Source: RGIG464 sp045643185
GTDB lineage: Bacteria > Myxococcota_A > Bradymonadia > UBA4248
DNA: 64,000 nt
Assembly (NCBI GenBank): GCA_045643185.1
Contig: JAZUKH010000046.1
Coordinates: 19,827-83,826 of the forward strand
Direction of reading: 5' to 3'
The notes under the pieces were generated by a model. That model made no database searches and was not told the origin of the DNA. It saw nothing but the letters and a program-made list of their open reading frames with translations. This document shows positions 54,001 through 61,235 of this stretch, one piece after another (within the stretch, counting starts at the first letter, position 1; each line of letters opens with the position of its first letter). The position numbers and the translations under genes were made by a program.

Positions 54001-54492
54001 TCGGTGGCTTCGGGTAACCAGAACTCACCAAGTGTGTCGGGTCGGAGCGACGGGGCCGAATTTATGGTCGTTTGGCAGAACGTGGCTTCGTCGCAATACA
54101 GCATTATGGGGCGCACGTTCAACGCGGATGGTAAGCAGATCGACGCCGACTTCACGCTGTCTACCTCCGACACGGCTCAAAAAGTCACGGATCCGCAGGT
54201 CTGCATGAACGACAGTGCCAATGCCGTTGCTGTTTGGTACAACCCGACGACCAAAAATGTCGTGCGTCGACACTTCTCGGGCGGCAAACCCACGGGGTCG
54301 GCCGAGACCATCACGAATTCGCCCAGTAACGCATCGACCGATACCAACGCCTACGGTGCGCCGACTGCCAAAGCCTATCAGCCCGCCATCGCCTGTGTGC
54401 CTGGTGGCAATATCAGTATGGTCACGTTCGCCGATGACAATGATGGCAACGCCACTTTCGAAATTTTTGGCGTCGGGTTTAAGGTTAAATAA
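51049..54492 (+). CDS. Giant lipoprotein with Cys-rich N-terminus, metallophosphoesterase domain and repeat C-terminus
   Basis: The ATG at 51049 has a GAGGAG site and a lipobox L-A-G-C (Cys 21). Residues ~40-380 are Cys-rich repeats (C-E-N-G-Q-L-x-T-C-E, C-D-x-x-x-N-x-C-V). A calcineurin-type phosphoesterase follows: L-P-D-T-Q-N-Y near 392, M-G-D-I-T-N-D near 435, G-N-H-D-Y near 468 and N-G-H-V-G-D near 601. Residues ~760-1147 hold repeated V-V-W-x-D-x-x-D-x-N-G-S-T-Q-I-x-M-R-x-F-N-A-D-G units, likely a beta-propeller-like tail. It probably cleaves phosphoesters at the cell surface; the substrate is unknown. Confidence 0.82.
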   Translation: MRKNKWFGLAAVVLASGLAGCEDDGVLALATEEKECEGLGCDEASIIKDDCDHKCDAEAKKCENGQLVTCENDSNGCRVWSIARDCGDGMYCDSAQNACVEGCQNACELGAKKCDGAQIQTCVKDEAENACTRWDVAVGCGENMHCDAATNECVAGCEDECVEGQNECYGEAFRTCGQFDEDSCLEFSEFQECGTDELCDPIAQKCVTTVCETECVDGETVCGDDQHSVLACHAVAGTRCNALSIIQNCVDGESCKDTADGVACVKDSTDVGPGTGEDPVVKICDVGAKKCSDDSKSLMTCVANSTGNEWKSESCGAMTCNAAKLTCEATCTDACTENATQCASGNKATQVCKRGANGCTAWTNGDSCAQTCSAGKCADYCGDDCEPFSIVILPDTQNYVRYDSVKTDTTYHKQMNWIVKNMNTSKLPNLKHVVHMGDITNDNTDVQWKIAKDAQQILKDNGVSFSVVNGNHDYRISGKVGGRSKTKFTTYFPESWLKGIKGYGGIYDGANTYMNFRAGNQDYLVLNLEFAPRQQTICWANDLLQKAENKNKKVIIATHANLSHDAKYSGKPKNQFVANGASGSELWNELTSRHSNIMMILNGHVGDSEHRTDNGLNGNPVQQILTDYQFERNCSESKLSSCTNHCRHAVNAGNGWLRVLTFYPKTNKVEARTVSVLSGNKSLFSSQGTDQFFCSPMFDMANKGKSCTDCGQWYPKAPSDAAHQFDLTFDFTTPSTNVYKTNGYLGFVHRNINATSTGDQINPVIATNNTGRSVFVWQDNSSSADGKRSDGTNDAHDIYARIMLPEACNYSGHSELVINEKTAGHQEEPDVAMDQNGNFVVVWTDDNDNNGSTQIYMRGFNADGTQRFATKTVNTVDTRNQYQPHIAMAPDGQFAVSWTDTASSKDTPQINVRGFNADGSQAFAQRAVTDAVAGTQVHSDIFMDKNHNIVVVWEDDGDANGSTQIKMRLINANGTSKTDAKTVNSVASGNQNSPSVSGRSDGAEFMVVWQNVASSQYSIMGRTFNADGKQIDADFTLSTSDTAQKVTDPQVCMNDSANAVAVWYNPTTKNVVRRHFSGGKPTGSAETITNSPSNASTDTNAYGAPTAKAYQPAIACVPGGNISMVTFADDNDGNATFEIFGVGFKVK

Positions 54493-54497
54493 CGCAC

Positions 54498-54531
54498 GTC
54501 GTAGAGACGTGACGTGTCACGTGTCTACGAC
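54498..54531 (+). terminator. Palindrome after the phosphoesterase gene
   Basis: GTCGTAGAGACGTGAC and GTCACGTGTCTACGAC pair with one mismatch around a 2-base loop, 5 bases after the stop. An additional direct copy of CGTGTCACGTGTCTACGAC follows at once. There is no T run. It could be a terminator or a binding site. Confidence 0.5.
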
Positions 54532-54645
54532 GTACGTGTCACGTGTCTACGACGCGCCGCCGTGGCTAAAATCTGTAAATTTGGCGGTTTTGGGTGTAAA
54601 AACGCATTGTCGCAATGACGCGACTTAGTTGGATCTCATAAAATC

Positions 54646-55242
54646 ATGCATAAACGTAGAAGTGTTTTTAAAGATAATCCGGATCCCAATGACCCGATCG
54701 TGTTTGAGAAGATCATGTCGGTCATCACGGCACTGGGCGTGGATGGAATTCAGCTCGAACTTGTGAGTGACGAAACTTCGGAAGTCACGATGCTTCATCA
54801 GATCACGTGGAAAGCAAAGGATGACGAGCTTCAGACCGAGTTGGCGATCGTTCGCGATCTGCACGACGGCGTCTGTTACGCGACGATCTCGTCAAAACAG
54901 TCGTGGATCTCAAAACGGGCGCGTGAATTGTTCAACACCACGCTTGACTGCTACACGATCAACGAGTTGATCGAGCTCTGCCAAAAGCGTTTCTTTGATT
55001 CCAACCTGTTGATCTGTCTGGGGCTTTTGGGCCGCAAACCCGATAAGGATATGATCAAGACGATCGCGGCCGGGCTGGATCACGACTTGGCTGAAACACG
55101 CTACTGTGCTGCCCGTGCGGCTGCGATCACACAGTGGAATGCCTTTGTGCCCGATCTCGAAATGATGCTCAAAATGGAGACCGATCTTAGTGCTCGTGAA
55201 ATGGCTGAACACGCTCTCGAAGTTTGCGAGCGTTCGCGCTAA
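54646..55242 (+). CDS. Hypothetical protein, possible HEAT-like C-terminus
   Basis: I do not recognise this 198-aa protein. It is soluble with no signal peptide. The N-terminal ~90 residues look like an alpha/beta domain, with I-T-W-K-A-K-D-D-E-L-Q-T-E-L. The rest is helical, with R-Y-C-A-A-R-A-A-A-I-T-Q-W and A-R-E-M-A-E-H-A-L-E-V-C that look like one HEAT pair. The context (alone between a surface lipoprotein and phosphoglucomutase) gives little guidance. Confidence 0.6.
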   Translation: MHKRRSVFKDNPDPNDPIVFEKIMSVITALGVDGIQLELVSDETSEVTMLHQITWKAKDDELQTELAIVRDLHDGVCYATISSKQSWISKRARELFNTTLDCYTINELIELCQKRFFDSNLLICLGLLGRKPDKDMIKTIAAGLDHDLAETRYCAARAAAITQWNAFVPDLEMMLKMETDLSAREMAEHALEVCERSR

Positions 55243-55418
55243 AGTCATATTCAATTCCATAATATAGATACAGGAATGTCCCACCTGTAACTACATTATG
55301 CTACTAAAATCGATGTGGTGCCTCAAAATGAAGTGTCAAACGCCTTGAATTGGTATAAGAATCAATCGTTTGCGCGTTTTTACGCCGCGTTTTTATTATC
55401 TTATTCAAGGAGTAAATC

Positions 55419-57161
55419 ATGACAGACATTGCCGCAGAGTCACTCGCGATAGCAAAACAGTGGGCCGCTGAACCGTTTGACGCCGATACGCGCGCTGAGG
55501 TTCAAAAACTGATCGATGCTAATGACATTGAGACCATCAAAAACCGCTTTGGTGCCAGCATGGTGTTTGGCACCGCCGGTCTTCGCGGTGTGATGGGCGC
55601 CGGCCGCACGATGATGAACGTTTACATGATCGCAAAAGCCACGCGCGCTTTGGCTCAGTGCCTCATCGAAGAATACGGTGATGAAGCCGTCAAACGCGGC
55701 GTCGTGGTCGGCTATGACTGCCGCCATAACTCCGAAAAGTTTGCTCACATGACCGCTGGTGTGCTCGCCGCTAACGGCATTAAGGTCTATCTCTACGACC
55801 GTTTGACGCCGACGAACCTCGTGCCCTTCGCCATTCGTATCAAAAAAGCCTTTGCGGGCGTCATGATCACGAGCTCTCACAATCCCAAAGTTTATAACGG
55901 TTACAAAGTCTTCTGGTCGAACGGCGCTCAGATCATCAGCCCTGTCGATGCTCAGGTCGCGTCCCGCATGGATAAACTCGGTGACATCGGCAATGACAGC
56001 ATCAGTGTGAAAGATGGCATCGCAAAAGGCCTTATCGAGATGATGAGCGACGAAACCATCGACGCCTACACCGACTGGGTCGTCAAGAGCGCAGTCCACA
56101 CGGGCAAGACCGACGTCGATATCATCTATACACCGCTTGGGGGCACTGGCTGGGCTTGCGCAAAAGCCTCGTTCGAAAAAGCCGGTTTCAAGAAAGTCCG
56201 CGTCGTTGAAGAGGAAAAAACGCCGTCCGGCGACTTCGCTGGACTCGATGCACCTAACCCCGAACGCGCTGACACTTGGCCGCGCGCACTCAAAATGGCC
56301 AAAGAAGTCAACGCAGAGATCGTCCTTGCCAACGACGGTGATGCAGATCGACTCGGTGTCGCTATCCCCGTCAACGGCGAATACAAAGTTCTCGGCGGCA
56401 ACATGATCGGCGCCCTCATGCTCAACTACATCATCGAAAACCTCGCTGACGACAAGCGCAACACCGATTCCTTCGCCATCTGCTCCGTCGTGTCAAGCCC
56501 GCTCACTCGCGCTATCTGCGAAAACGCCGGCGTCGACTTCCAGGAGACGCTCACCGGCTTCAAATGGATGGGCAACGTCGCTGACGAACGCGTCAAACGC
56601 GGTCAGAACTTCCTCTTCGCCTACGAAGAAGCCTTCGGTTTCACCTACTCCGACGCCCGCGACAAAGACGGTATCATCTCCGTATTGCTCCTCGCCGAAC
56701 TCGCCGCTGATTGCAAAGCCAAAGGCAAACGCGTTATCGACGTCCTCGACGAAATCTACATCAAAAACGGCATTCACTGCGAAGACGCCGCAGAGCGCTT
56801 TTATGAAGGCCTCTCGGGCAAAGAAACCATGGCTGGCGTGCTCGCTAACCTCCGTAACAACCCTCCCGCTGCCATCGCCGGCATCGACGTCGCCCGCGTC
56901 CGCGACCTCCTCAACTCCAACACACGCGATCTTAAATCCGGTGAAGTCGTCCCCGTCATCCATCTCCCAAAACAAGATATGCTGACTTTCTACCTCGCCG
57001 ATAACTCCTGGATCTCGCTCCGTCCGTCCGGCACCGAGCCGAAACTCAAAGCATACCTCGGCGTCATCGGCGGCGCGTCCCGCGAAGACTACCCCGTCAT
57101 TAAAGCTGCTCTTGAGGTCAAACTCGCCCGTATTAAGGCTGCGGTTAAGGAAATGCTGTAA
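55419..57161 (+). CDS. Phosphoglucomutase / phosphomannomutase
   Basis: The 580-aa enzyme has the alpha-D-phosphohexomutase layout: T-A-G-L-R-G-V-M-G-A-G early, the phosphoserine loop I-T-S-S-H-N-P near residue 150, the metal loop N-D-G-D-A-D-R near 306, A-Y-E-E-A-F-G-F near 407, and R-P-S-G-T-E-P-K at the C-terminus. It interconverts hexose 1- and 6-phosphates. The length suits the PgcA-type branch. AAGGAG precedes the ATG. Confidence 0.93.
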   Translation: MTDIAAESLAIAKQWAAEPFDADTRAEVQKLIDANDIETIKNRFGASMVFGTAGLRGVMGAGRTMMNVYMIAKATRALAQCLIEEYGDEAVKRGVVVGYDCRHNSEKFAHMTAGVLAANGIKVYLYDRLTPTNLVPFAIRIKKAFAGVMITSSHNPKVYNGYKVFWSNGAQIISPVDAQVASRMDKLGDIGNDSISVKDGIAKGLIEMMSDETIDAYTDWVVKSAVHTGKTDVDIIYTPLGGTGWACAKASFEKAGFKKVRVVEEEKTPSGDFAGLDAPNPERADTWPRALKMAKEVNAEIVLANDGDADRLGVAIPVNGEYKVLGGNMIGALMLNYIIENLADDKRNTDSFAICSVVSSPLTRAICENAGVDFQETLTGFKWMGNVADERVKRGQNFLFAYEEAFGFTYSDARDKDGIISVLLLAELAADCKAKGKRVIDVLDEIYIKNGIHCEDAAERFYEGLSGKETMAGVLANLRNNPPAAIAGIDVARVRDLLNSNTRDLKSGEVVPVIHLPKQDMLTFYLADNSWISLRPSGTEPKLKAYLGVIGGASREDYPVIKAALEVKLARIKAAVKEML

Positions 57162-57180
57162 TTTATATAATTATATATAG

Positions 57181-57219
57181 GCGCCGGCTATTCGGCTTTG
57201 CCGAATACGCCTTAGCGCC
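57181..57219. repeat. Hairpin of the GGCTATT/AATACGCC type
   Basis: GCGCCGGCTATTCGGC-TTT-GCCGAATACGCC followed by TTAGCGCC, with the asymmetric core seen in the larger REP-like repeats. It precedes a strong terminator. Confidence 0.6.
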
Positions 57220-57228
57220 GCTCGCCTA

Positions 57229-57268
57229 TATACAAAAAAACGCGCTTTCAGCGCGTTTTTTTTGTATA
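57229..57268. terminator. Rho-independent terminator after phosphoglucomutase
   Basis: TATACAAAAAAACGCGCT and its near-perfect complement AGCGCGTTTTTTTTGTATA enclose a 3-base loop. A and T runs on both sides permit bidirectional use. Confidence 0.9.
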
Positions 57269-57283
57269 TACGGCTCGCTACCT

Positions 57284-57310
57284 CCGCTATTGCCTGCGGC
57301 AATACGCAGA
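57284..57310. repeat. Hairpin of the CTATT/AATACG type
   Basis: CTCCGCTATTGCC-TGC-GGCAATACGCAGAG, the same core type as above with another centre. It sits 70 bases before the ADP-ribosylglycohydrolase gene. Confidence 0.55.
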
Positions 57311-57381
57311 GGTATTCATTATGTACGTGTCGATGAACGATGTTCATCATTTCGATTGTGGATTAATCTGGAGAAAAGCTT

Positions 57382-58536
57382 ATGTTTGGTGCAATCATTG
57401 GCGATATTGTTGGTTCCCGATTCGAGTTTAATAATATTAAAACGAAAGACTTTGAGCTATTTTCAGATCAATGTTCACCAACGGATGACAGCATCATGAC
57501 GTTGGCGATCGCCAAATCTTTTGTTGAAGGTCTGGAGTTTTCATATTTCACAATGGAATGCGAAAAATGCCGGCTCATTCGAGAAAAAGCGGTGAAATGG
57601 ATGCGGGAATTAGGCCTGCGGTACCCGAATGCAGGTTATGGCGGCACATTCTGGAAATGGCTTCATGGTGAGATTACACAACCCTATCATAGCTATGGAA
57701 ACGGTGCTGCCATGCGCGTCAGTGCGTGTGCACATGTCGCACAGTCTCTCGAAGAAGCCATCACCTATGCTGGTCTTGTAACCAGGCTCACTCATGATCA
57801 TCCTGAGGGACAAAAAGGTGCAGAAGCCACAACGGTCGCGATTTATATGGCGCTGCACGGGGCTTCAAAGGATGAGATCGGACAGGCTATTCATAAACGC
57901 TATTATTCTATGAATTTCACACTCGATCAGATACGAAATACGTATGAATATGACGTCAGTTGTCAGGGAAGCGTCCCACAAGCCATCAAGGCTTTTCTTG
58001 AATCGACGAGTTTTGAAGATGCTATTCGAAATGCCATTTCTATTGGTGGAGACAGCGACACGATCGGTGCCATTACCGGTTCTATCGCTGAAGCGTATTA
58101 TGGTATCCCGTCTAAGATTCGCGCTCAGGCACTCACGTATCTCGATTTAAATATGCTCGACATTCTCAACGCTTTTATGGCGATCTATGAGGGAAAAGAT
58201 GTCATGGGGACACCCATGCTTTCCGGAATATTTAGAGAAAAACCATCGGGGTGGGGATATAGAGGCGATCCACTCTTTTGGCGCCATTTGGCATATTATT
58301 TCTCTGATATTGAACTGCCTTATTCACCCGACAAATTAGAGAATGACATTAAAAATCAATTTTTATTACTAACAGGCAACGAAATGGCGCCTCAAGCCAA
58401 CTGCTACGTCGAGAAATATGATCCGCTCAAAGGACAAGGCGGTATGTCTGCGGGGTGTATTTGCCCCGAATGGTGGCTCGACAAGATTATTCCAATGTTA
58501 AAAGAAAGAATTTTGCGCGCAGAGTGTCGTAAATGA
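57382..58536 (+). CDS. ADP-ribosylglycohydrolase family protein with C-terminal extension
   Basis: The 384-aa protein starts with the typical M-F-G-A-I-I-G-D-I-V-G-S-R-F. It has T-D-D-S at 34-37 and G-G-D-S-D-T-I-G-A near 220, the acidic groups that bind two metal ions in DraG/ARH enzymes that remove ADP-ribose from proteins or nucleic acids. The catalytic domain ends near residue 265. About 120 further residues (L-F-W-R-H-L-A-Y-Y-F to C-I-C-P-E-W-W) form an extension I cannot name. A GGAGAAAAG site precedes the ATG. Confidence 0.87.
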   Translation: MFGAIIGDIVGSRFEFNNIKTKDFELFSDQCSPTDDSIMTLAIAKSFVEGLEFSYFTMECEKCRLIREKAVKWMRELGLRYPNAGYGGTFWKWLHGEITQPYHSYGNGAAMRVSACAHVAQSLEEAITYAGLVTRLTHDHPEGQKGAEATTVAIYMALHGASKDEIGQAIHKRYYSMNFTLDQIRNTYEYDVSCQGSVPQAIKAFLESTSFEDAIRNAISIGGDSDTIGAITGSIAEAYYGIPSKIRAQALTYLDLNMLDILNAFMAIYEGKDVMGTPMLSGIFREKPSGWGYRGDPLFWRHLAYYFSDIELPYSPDKLENDIKNQFLLLTGNEMAPQANCYVEKYDPLKGQGGMSAGCICPEWWLDKIIPMLKERILRAECRK

Positions 58537-58578
58537 TTGCATAAAATTCGATAATTCGTCACCAACAACCTAGGCGAA

Positions 58579-58787
58579 GCAAAAAATAGTACGCAAAGCG
58601 CCCAGTCCTTCGCCTGTTATGGTTGTGGACATGGTTAAAGAAATGACATATCAACGGCATCCAGCCGCAGTTTTGAGCACTCCATTACACCGCAGCTATG
58701 CGCTTTCGCGCATAGCCTCGGTTATGCAAAACATCGGCTTTCAGCCGAAAGTGTTTTGTTCACATGAACTATGGCCAGAACAATAGG
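58579..58787. mobile_element. MITE-like element, copy 2
   Basis: Shares GCGCCCAGTCCTTCGCCTGT, GTGGAC...TTAAAGAAA-GACAT, CTATGCGCTTTCGCGCATAG and GGTTATGCAA..ACATC with copy 3, and the right half with copy 1. The right end reads CTATGGCCAGAACAATAGG, whose complement imperfectly matches the left region CCTGTTATGGTTGTGGACAT. It ends two bases before the stop of the methyltransferase gene. Confidence 0.7.
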
Positions 58788-58788
58788 T

Positions 58789-59634
58789 CTATTGGATTCC
58801 GAATTCCAAAAACATCTGGTAGGGCAACAGATCGGTGATCTCGCGATCGAGCTTAAGACCGGCCTTGTCGGCGATGTCGAGTATTTTGGCACGTGGCACC
58901 TTAGCCTGTTCGGGCGGGCCATTGGGAATGTCGCCTTCCTTGAATTCGATCAGGTAGAGCTTGGCATGGGCGGGTAACTGTTTGACGATGCCGCGCATCC
59001 AGTCGACTGGGTCGGGAATGTGGTGCAAAACGTCGCTAATAAAGACAACATCGACGTTTTCAGGCACTTCTGGGTGCGCCGCGTCGATCAACATCACTTT
59101 GATGTTGGACACGTTTTGTAGCATTGACGTGTGGTGGATGTGACGAATCATTTCTGGCTCGACGTCGGCAGCAAACACGACGCCCTGTGGCACTGCCTTG
59201 GCCAGTGGGAACGAGAAGTAGCCTGATCCGGCACCCAGATCGAGGATGCGTTCGGAACCAGTCAGATTGAGCGCAGCCACGACTTCGTTCGGTTTTTGCC
59301 AAATCACACGGTCTTCGCGCTCCAAAAACTGGATGTAGGCTTCCATCTGTTCGAAGGGTTTCATCTTCGTTGGATCGAGGCCCATTTTGTGAAACGGGCA
59401 GTCGACCGGCGGATGCATTGGGTCATGCACCATTGGCGCGGTGGCCGCGTCGGCTTGTTTTGCCGCGTCGGCTTGTTTTGTCGCGTCGGCTTGTTTTGCC
59501 GCGTCGGCTTGTTCGGCGACGGCAGTAGCTGGTTGCGCCGACGTGTCTGCCGCTGGTTGATTCGTTTTGGACTGGCATCCTGTCAGGGACAAGCTGAGTG
59601 CCAAGGCGCCCATCACGACTTTCGATTTTAACAT
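58789..59634 (-). CDS. Lipoprotein with class I methyltransferase domain
   Basis: The signal has lipobox L-T-G-C (Cys 20). A linker of four A-K-Q-A-D-A-(A/T) repeats follows (residues ~42-66). The rest is a class I SAM methyltransferase: R-I-L-D-L-G-A-G-S-G-Y-F near 129-140, A-A-D-V-E-P-E-M-I, and I-S-D-V-L-H-H-I-P. A cofactor-dependent methyltransferase exported as a lipoprotein is odd, because SAM is cytoplasmic. It may be orphaned or repurposed to bind another ligand. All SAM-binding motifs look intact, so it could be a recent domain fusion. Substrate unknown. Confidence 0.83.
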   Translation of the reverse strand: MLKSKVVMGALALSLSLTGCQSKTNQPAADTSAQPATAVAEQADAAKQADATKQADAAKQADAATAPMVHDPMHPPVDCPFHKMGLDPTKMKPFEQMEAYIQFLEREDRVIWQKPNEVVAALNLTGSERILDLGAGSGYFSFPLAKAVPQGVVFAADVEPEMIRHIHHTSMLQNVSNIKVMLIDAAHPEVPENVDVVFISDVLHHIPDPVDWMRGIVKQLPAHAKLYLIEFKEGDIPNGPPEQAKVPRAKILDIADKAGLKLDREITDLLPYQMFLEFGIQ

Positions 59635-59745
59635 GTTTTCTCCTATTTCACTGGTTGATCGCCATCATTGAATGTACTTCACCGGATTGGCTGACGGCAT
59701 CAACAGGTTAACGTAAGAAAACATAGATAATATTTCAACAATTTT

Positions 59746-59848
59746 AAATCGCGTCCGCTCGCCCAACCTCAGCCTGATTGTCTTCGGCTCGCTACGGCTG
59801 ATAGGTTTTGAATTTTTGATCAGACAAAGCACTCTCAGGTGAGTTGTA
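59746..59848. repeat. Dispersed ~100-bp repeat, copy 2
   Basis: Starts AAATCGCGTCCGCTCGCCCA, contains GCTACGGCTGATAG and ends GAGTTGT, matching the segment at 11872-11972 with scattered differences. Confidence 0.65.
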
Positions 59849-59856
59849 ATGCCAAA

Positions 59857-59884
59857 AAAAGCTCGCCCATGAGGGCGAGCTTTT
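59857..59884. terminator. Bidirectional terminator
   Basis: AAAAGCTCGCCC-ATGA-GGGCGAGCTTTT: perfect 12-bp arms with A and T runs on the outside, placed after the Cys-rich fragment's stop on the minus strand. Confidence 0.9.
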
Positions 59885-59913
59885 AAAGATTAGCCGCTTA
59901 GGGTACCAATGAA

Positions 59914-60195
59914 TTAGATACCTATAACTTCACCATTAGGACAAGTTTGTCCATCCTTCCATTCACCATTTACACAATTCTGAATCCTTTTACCGTCAGA
60001 AGCGCACTGAGAAGTACCAGACGTACACTGGTCAGCCTTATTGTCGTTTTCTTCTATACAGGCAGAATTTTCACATCGATTACTACATACGTTTACCTCT
60101 TTCCACGCGCCGTCTGAACATGTATAGAGGGTTTTGCCATCATCACCGCATTTATTCGATGGTTCCAAACATATACGGTCTTCATCGTTAACCTT
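59914..60195 (-). pseudogene. 3' fragment of a Cys-rich (lipo)protein cut by a MITE-like element
   Basis: The frame encodes C-G-D-D-G-K-T-L-Y-T-C, C-S-N-R-C-E-N-S-A-C, C-A-S-D-G-K-R-I-Q-N-C and ends P-N-G-E-V-I-G-I. This is the same Cys-rich module style as the 25.0 and 51.0 kb proteins. The coding frame continues upstream without a start codon directly into the MITE-like copy at 60196, and no signal peptide is present. Most likely the insertion removed the 5' end. A start inside the element cannot be excluded. Confidence 0.6.
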
Positions 60196-60430
60196 GGCAA
60201 AATAATATGCAAAACGCCCAGTCCTTCGCCTGTTATTGGTGTGGACTTAATTAAAGAAACGACATAGAGGCTGGTCTCCAGCTGCAGAATTAGGTGGAGA
60301 TTCTACCCGGAGCTATGCGCTTTCGCGCATACCCGAGGCTATGCGCTTTCGCGCATAGCCTCGGGTATGCAAGACATCTGGATTCCAGACGATTGAATAT
60401 TCACATTAACAATGACCGAAACAATAGGAC
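60196..60430. mobile_element. MITE-like element, copy 3
   Basis: Shares the left part ACGCCCAGTCCTTCGCCTGT with copy 2 and contains a doubled GCTATGCGCTTTCGCGCATA hairpin, then GGTATGCAAGACATCTGG and CCGAAACAATAGGAC at the right end. Its left edge meets the truncated Cys-rich gene. Confidence 0.7.
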
Positions 60431-60464
60431 TGCGCTGAGTTGTAATTGTCAGTCAAATGTTAGC

Positions 60465-61220
60465 CTAGAATTTATATCCCATATAAAAATTTAGAGACAT
60501 CCAGGGGGAGACTCTTGAATAACTATGGTGGGTTTTGTTGGTAGAGATTATATCGCCGAATTGATTATAATAATAATCATAGTCAGTGTCTCGTTCTTTG
60601 TAGATAATAAGCGGAACATCTATTCCTAGTCCGAGTAGGACATGATTGTCAACGAACCAGTCAACACGCATTTCGGGTTTGACTGTAAATCTGACAACCT
60701 TATTACTATTATCTATATCTTCGTCATCAAACAAAAAGTCATCATAATTACCGAATGCCTTAATAAGGCCAACGCCCAGGCCAAAACTCACGCGGAAGTT
60801 TCCTGAATAAACGTGAAGCATGGGAACGACAGCCCAATCAAACGTATCAGGATATGGAAAACGAAGGCTGAAATCCGTATATAAGCCAAAACTGAGACCA
60901 TCTGCAGACGGAATATTAAACTGATAACCAGCCGATAAACGAATATTCATAGCGGCGATCATACCGTACCCCAACCCCAAGTCGAAGGTAAAACCTGATT
61001 CACCAATGTCTGTCAGGCTGGCAGATTCATTGTCAACTTCCGTTGGAACTTCAATTTGGGGATTTGCCTGGCTTGCTTTGGTGAAACACAAGGTTTCATT
61101 GGTATTGGGATCGATGACCGTCTGCATTCCGGCTGGACATGCTGTTTGGGCAAATGCTACTGAACATAAGCAGAGACTTAACATCAATGCTGAAATCAGG
61201 AATATAAACTGAGTTTTCAT
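60465..61220 (-). CDS. Outer-membrane beta-barrel-like protein, paralogue 1
   Basis: The 251-aa protein has a signal peptide ending C-S-V-A-F-A-Q. A short N-terminal motif C-P-A-G-M-Q-T-V-I-D-P-N-T-N-E-T-L-C follows, then beta strands (G-F-T-F-D-L-G-L-G-Y-G-M-I-A, R-V-S-F-G-L-G-V-G-L). It ends N-F-Y-M-G-Y-K-F, an aromatic C-terminus typical of outer-membrane barrels. It is 15 bases downstream of its paralogue and likely co-transcribed. Confidence 0.75.
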   Translation of the reverse strand: MKTQFIFLISALMLSLCLCSVAFAQTACPAGMQTVIDPNTNETLCFTKASQANPQIEVPTEVDNESASLTDIGESGFTFDLGLGYGMIAAMNIRLSAGYQFNIPSADGLSFGLYTDFSLRFPYPDTFDWAVVPMLHVYSGNFRVSFGLGVGLIKAFGNYDDFLFDDEDIDNSNKVVRFTVKPEMRVDWFVDNHVLLGLGIDVPLIIYKERDTDYDYYYNQFGDIISTNKTHHSYSRVSPWMSLNFYMGYKF

Positions 61221-61235
61221 AGGACGATTCTCCGC

